Shown here piece by piece: positions 7,101-9,665 of a stretch of 9,665 bases of DNA (positions are counted from its first letter, which is position 1; each line of letters opens with the position of its first letter). Origin of the DNA: SIG710 sp045604985 (GTDB lineage Bacteria; Bacillota; Clostridia; Oscillospirales; CAG-272); assembly GCA_045604985.1 (NCBI GenBank), contig JAZUPD010000084.1:1-9665 (forward strand), given 5' to 3'. Made by a program: the position numbers and the translations under genes. The notes below the pieces were generated by a model that saw nothing but the letters and a program-made list of their open reading frames with translations, made no database searches and was not told the origin of the DNA.

Positions 7101-7143
7101 GATAGTTATTTCCTTTTTCCAAGAATGGAATTTTTTCACTATC

Positions 7144-7171
7144 ATTATACCACAAAAAATGAATTTGTCAA
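7144..7171 (-). promoter_or_regulatory. Strong sigma-A promoter of the small membrane protein gene
   Basis: On the minus strand a perfect TTGACA (complement of 7166-7171) and a perfect TATAAT (complement of 7144-7149) are separated by 16 nt. The start would be near 7137, leaving a leader of about 37 nt before the ATG at 7100. A consensus promoter of this strength beside a repressor gene suggests it is normally held off. Confidence 0.8.
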
Positions 7172-7185
7172 TATATTTTTTTCAA

Positions 7186-7228
7186 AAAACGGAAAAAATT
7201 TCGAAAAAACCTTTACAAAACGGAAAAA
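7186..7228. repeat. Two direct copies of AAAACGGAAAAA in the shared control region, candidate operators
   Basis: The 12-mer occurs at 7186-7197 and 7217-7228, 31 nt apart, about three helical turns. One copy lies just beyond the -35 of the membrane protein promoter and the other in the spacer of the repressor promoter. A palindrome TTTCGAAA (7199-7206) lies between. The placement suits a repressor acting on both promoters, but the region is A-rich and chance repeats are easy there. Confidence 0.45.
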
Positions 7229-7240
7229 GTGTGATATAAT
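7212..7240 (+). promoter_or_regulatory. Sigma-A promoter of the LexA-like repressor gene
   Basis: TTTACA (7212-7217), a 17-nt spacer, and a perfect TATAAT (7235-7240), with a likely start near 7247. The leader to the ATG at 7282 is about 35 nt and contains AAGGAG. Confidence 0.8.
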
Positions 7241-7281
7241 AATGCCGTTAAAGGTGTGAAATTCAAAAAGGAGTGCCGAAA

Positions 7282-8085
7282 ATGGAATATATTGATAGGA
7301 TCAAAAAGATAAAAAGCTCAAAAAAAATTACAAACGAACAGCTTTCCGAAATGACAGGAATACCTCTCGGAACACTAAGTAAGATAATGGCTGAGATAAG
7401 TGATTCCCCTAAATTTTCAAATATTCTTTCGATCTGCGAAGCACTGGGCTGCTCTGTGAATTATATTGTTACAGGCGAACCCGATAATGATAACAACTAT
7501 ACATTGGAATCGGGCGAAATTCGTCTCGTTGAAAATTACCGTCAGCTTGATACACATGGCAGAGAGCTTGTTGCACTTGTTCTTAATAAAGAAACAGAGC
7601 GTATCACAAAGGCAAACTATGGAATCGGAACAGAAGCTCCCGCAAAGACAGCAAAGATACTTACTCCTCAAAAAACAAAGAATACATATATACAGACCTC
7701 CTCTGCGCTCAATGGCAGAAGACCTATCCCTCTCTATGATATGCCTGTTTCCGCCGGTGTCGGAATATATCTTGACAGCGATATTGCGGAAGAGATAAAT
7801 ATTCCCGATACTTCAAAAACCCGGCTCGCAAAATACGCTTTGCGAATTAGCGGTAACAGTATGGAGCCCAAATATCATAGTGGCGACATTCTTCTTATTC
7901 AGGAGTGTGAAGCTGTTGAGGTTGGAGAGCTTGGAATATTCGTGCTTGATGGTTCGGCTTATTTTAAGCAATATGGCGGTGATAGACTCGTTTCTTTCAA
8001 TCCCGAATATGGTGACATTCTTCTTAAGGATTTCTCTAGTACCGAATGTTGTGGCAAAGTAGTTGGAAAACTCAAGAAAAAATAA
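7282..8085 (+). CDS. HTH/S24 self-cleaving repressor (LexA/CI-like)
   Basis: A 267-aa cytoplasmic transcription repressor. Residues 5-65 form an XRE/CI-type helix-turn-helix (KITNEQLSEMTGIPLGTLSK, then ILSICEALGCSVNYIVTG). A linker follows, then an S24 peptidase domain (about 148-264). A158-G159 in PVSAGVG is the expected self-cleavage site, S193 in SGNSMEP the nucleophile, and K229 in AYFKQY the general base. The 35-residue distance from the cleaved alanine to the serine equals that of E. coli LexA, and Ser-to-Lys is 36 against 37. This family cleaves itself when stimulated by RecA filaments, so DNA damage is the likely signal. A GTG at 7273 overlaps the Shine-Dalgarno AAGGAG (7268-7273), so ATG 7282 is the start. 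It is unlikely to be LexA itself, because the DNA-binding domain is of XRE/CI type. No phage genes are visible nearby. Confidence 0.9.
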   Translation: MEYIDRIKKIKSSKKITNEQLSEMTGIPLGTLSKIMAEISDSPKFSNILSICEALGCSVNYIVTGEPDNDNNYTLESGEIRLVENYRQLDTHGRELVALVLNKETERITKANYGIGTEAPAKTAKILTPQKTKNTYIQTSSALNGRRPIPLYDMPVSAGVGIYLDSDIAEEINIPDTSKTRLAKYALRISGNSMEPKYHSGDILLIQECEAVEVGELGIFVLDGSAYFKQYGGDRLVSFNPEYGDILLKDFSSTECCGKVVGKLKKK

Positions 8086-8159
8086 TATATGCTTGCAAAA
8101 AGTCTGATTCTAATAAGGTTTTTAATTTTACAGAAAACCCTATCAAGAGTGATAGAATA

Positions 8160-8199
8160 AAAAAATCCAACACGGTTCATACTCCGTGTTGGATTTTTT
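8160..8199. terminator. Bidirectional intrinsic terminator between the repressor and esterase genes
   Basis: ATCCAACACGG (8165-8175) pairs with CCGTGTTGGAT (8184-8194) around an 8-nt loop. The stem is extended by an A run on the left (8159-8165) and six T residues on the right (8194-8199). It ends the plus-strand repressor transcript (stop at 8085) and, read in reverse, the esterase transcript (stop at 8263). Confidence 0.9.
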
Positions 8200-8262
8200 C
8201 GTTATTCGTAGCCGTTTTCGATATTTACACCATGCTAAGAATTATTGCCGTATTGGAGAATA

Positions 8263-9663
8263 TTAATCGTTTAAATATTCAAACCTCTTTACGGGGATGA
8301 AATCAACCGTTACATATTCCTCGAACATCCATTTAGGTCTTACCCAAACAGTGCCATCGGAAAGGGATTTATAAATAACCGTGGTATCAAGAGTTTCACT
8401 GTCAACTCCAAATCCCAAGACCTCATATTCGCCCCCCTTATAGTGACGGTATTTTCCGAGCTTTATTTCGCCCGTTGGATTCTTCGGATCAAATCTAAAT
8501 CTGAAAAACTGTTGTTCCGGTGGGCAATAAGGGTGAGTTCCCGACTGAAGGAAATTGATTTCTTTAATACCGTTAAAGCAATTATAGAGTGTGGAGATAG
8601 TAGAAGGTGGACAGATACGGTCGCCAAGTCTTGCGTCGATCTTTACGGGACATTTTACTCTCGTTGCCTGTGCAACGGTGTCAAAATAACGAAGACCTTC
8701 GTTGAATTTGGGACGCCAGCCTTCCATAAATCCTTTATTTTCCGCATTAAGATTACAGAACCACGGTATCCAGATATCAAGATATGTAACATCCTTATCG
8801 TGTGCTGCCATTGTTGTTGCTTGAAGTGCTCCCTGACTTCCTCCCGTAAGCTTGAAGCCCTTGCCGTTCCACATGGAAAGGGATTTTGCGAATTTAAGAC
8901 CCACAAGGTCGCGTATCATAACATTTCTCCAATAAGTAGTCATGTTTGACTGATTTTCCTTTTCGTCAAATCCGTAATTATCAAGCTCCTTTGCATAAAT
9001 GCTTGCAGCCTCAACTGTTTTATAGCTGTTTTCGATTCCGTGTGCGTTGATCTTGAAAAGGACCGTGTCTTTAATGAAATCCGGAACAGCTGGTGCAATT
9101 GCATAACCGAGGAAGCTTCCACAGAGCGGGTGTTTTTGTCCGTCATCGGGGTATGTGAGAACGCCCGATGCGGGTCTTCCGTCACAGGGGACTGAAACCC
9201 TGATATCATATGCCTTAAAGCCTTCGGGGACACCTTCCTTGATCTCTTTCTTATAGAGGATCTCAGGGGTATGGTTAGCGACCATAGTCTCTATATCTTC
9301 CCAATATTTATCGAAATCCTCGGGAATGTTATCGCAATATTCAAGCTTATCTATATCAGCTCCTGCGCCTGCTTCGAGAACATCAAAATCAGGTGCTATT
9401 GTAGAATTTGCAAGATAGACGGTCGCTTGGAGATAGAGATATCCGGGCTTTGTAAGGGTTGCTTCAATAATAAGAGGTTTATGGTTGTCGAATTTATAAG
9501 TTCCTAAAATTCGGCTTCCGTCATCTCCCTTAACTTCCCATTTTATGTAATCATAATTGACGGGATTGCAATTTTGTTTAGCCTCTATCTTAAAAATGAT
9601 CTTTTCACCGCATTTGTAAGACAAGGCGGGCTTGTCTGTGGTACATTTAAAATATTTTGACAT
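8263..9663 (-). CDS. Acetyl-xylan-esterase-like hydrolase (CE7/AXE1 type) with a C-terminal DUF1653-like domain
   Basis: A 466-aa intracellular alpha/beta hydrolase without a signal peptide. Residues 1-100 form a beta-rich N-terminal domain; 105-395 are the AXE1-type esterase core. The apparent triad is S276 in GGSQGALQ, D348 in ARLGDRICPPS and H377 in SGTHPY. The 29-residue Asp-to-His spacing equals that of the Thermotoga CE7 enzyme as I recall it. Such enzymes remove acetyl groups from short xylo-oligosaccharides or other acetylated sugars. Residues 402-464 (GKYRHYKGGEYEVLGFG, VWVRPKWMFEE, RFEYL) look like the small DUF1653 domain, which is usually a free-standing protein, so this is a fusion. 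The ATG lies 2 bp from the window edge, so the ribosome site and true start cannot be checked. It is convergent with the repressor and separated from it by a terminator. Confidence 0.85.
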   Translation of the reverse strand: MSKYFKCTTDKPALSYKCGEKIIFKIEAKQNCNPVNYDYIKWEVKGDDGSRILGTYKFDNHKPLIIEATLTKPGYLYLQATVYLANSTIAPDFDVLEAGAGADIDKLEYCDNIPEDFDKYWEDIETMVANHTPEILYKKEIKEGVPEGFKAYDIRVSVPCDGRPASGVLTYPDDGQKHPLCGSFLGYAIAPAVPDFIKDTVLFKINAHGIENSYKTVEAASIYAKELDNYGFDEKENQSNMTTYWRNVMIRDLVGLKFAKSLSMWNGKGFKLTGGSQGALQATTMAAHDKDVTYLDIWIPWFCNLNAENKGFMEGWRPKFNEGLRYFDTVAQATRVKCPVKIDARLGDRICPPSTISTLYNCFNGIKEINFLQSGTHPYCPPEQQFFRFRFDPKNPTGEIKLGKYRHYKGGEYEVLGFGVDSETLDTTVIYKSLSDGTVWVRPKWMFEEYVTVDFIPVKRFEYLND

Positions 9664-9665
9664 TA

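Noticed and set aside
7143..7145. Earlier ATG for the small membrane protein, adding 15 residues
   Set aside because: The codon lies within the -10 box of the promoter, so it would not be transcribed.
8140..8155. Small stem CTATCA/TGATAG after the repressor gene
   Set aside because: It has six AT-rich pairs and no T run; the strong terminator lies at 8160-8199.
8443..8949. Open frame of 168 codons on the plus strand
   Set aside because: It is antisense to the esterase core, which has a full triad; composition is cysteine-rich and unlike a real protein.

Overview
The window reads as chromosomal DNA from a low-GC, spore-forming member of the Clostridia; a gut Oscillospiraceae/Lachnospiraceae-type organism is an inference. 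The evidence is an adjacent gpr-spoIIP sporulation pair, AAGGAG-type ribosome binding sites, and intracellular enzymes for plant or host glycans. I see no CRISPR array, rRNA, tRNA, transposase or origin.

Left part (1-2723, minus strand): a family 2 glycoside hydrolase (208-2160) whose reading frame ends early. The sequence just beyond its stop (45-219) still encodes the missing C-terminal tail, split by two single-base slips in homopolymers and one in-frame TGA. A 30-bp perfect palindrome follows the remnant's old stop and is probably the transcription terminator. Upstream of the hydrolase, 2165-2629 looks like the decayed 3' end of a membrane transporter gene, probably a sugar:cation symporter that once led the same operon.

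Middle part (2724-6800): an orphan oligopeptide-type ABC transporter lipoprotein (minus strand, with a good sigma-A promoter) is divergent from gpr and spoIIP (plus strand). The gpr-spoIIP gap is the most interesting site. A 16-bp hairpin covers the spoIIP ribosome binding site, and a sigma-E-like promoter inside its left arm would give a transcript lacking that arm. On the other strand the same hairpin is followed by seven T residues and looks like an intrinsic terminator.

Right part (6786-9665): a small two-helix membrane protein gene (minus) and a LexA/CI-like self-cleaving repressor gene (plus) diverge from a shared 127-136 bp control region with two strong sigma-A promoters and a direct repeat. 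The membrane protein gene overlaps spoIIP tail to tail, has no clear terminator, and could produce antisense RNA across spoIIP. A bidirectional terminator (8160-8199) separates the repressor from a convergent acetyl-xylan-esterase-like hydrolase carrying a C-terminal DUF1653-like domain.

The sporulation pair is conserved housekeeping. The hydrolase, esterase and decayed transporter are glycan-use genes. The repressor and membrane protein form a separate regulatory module.
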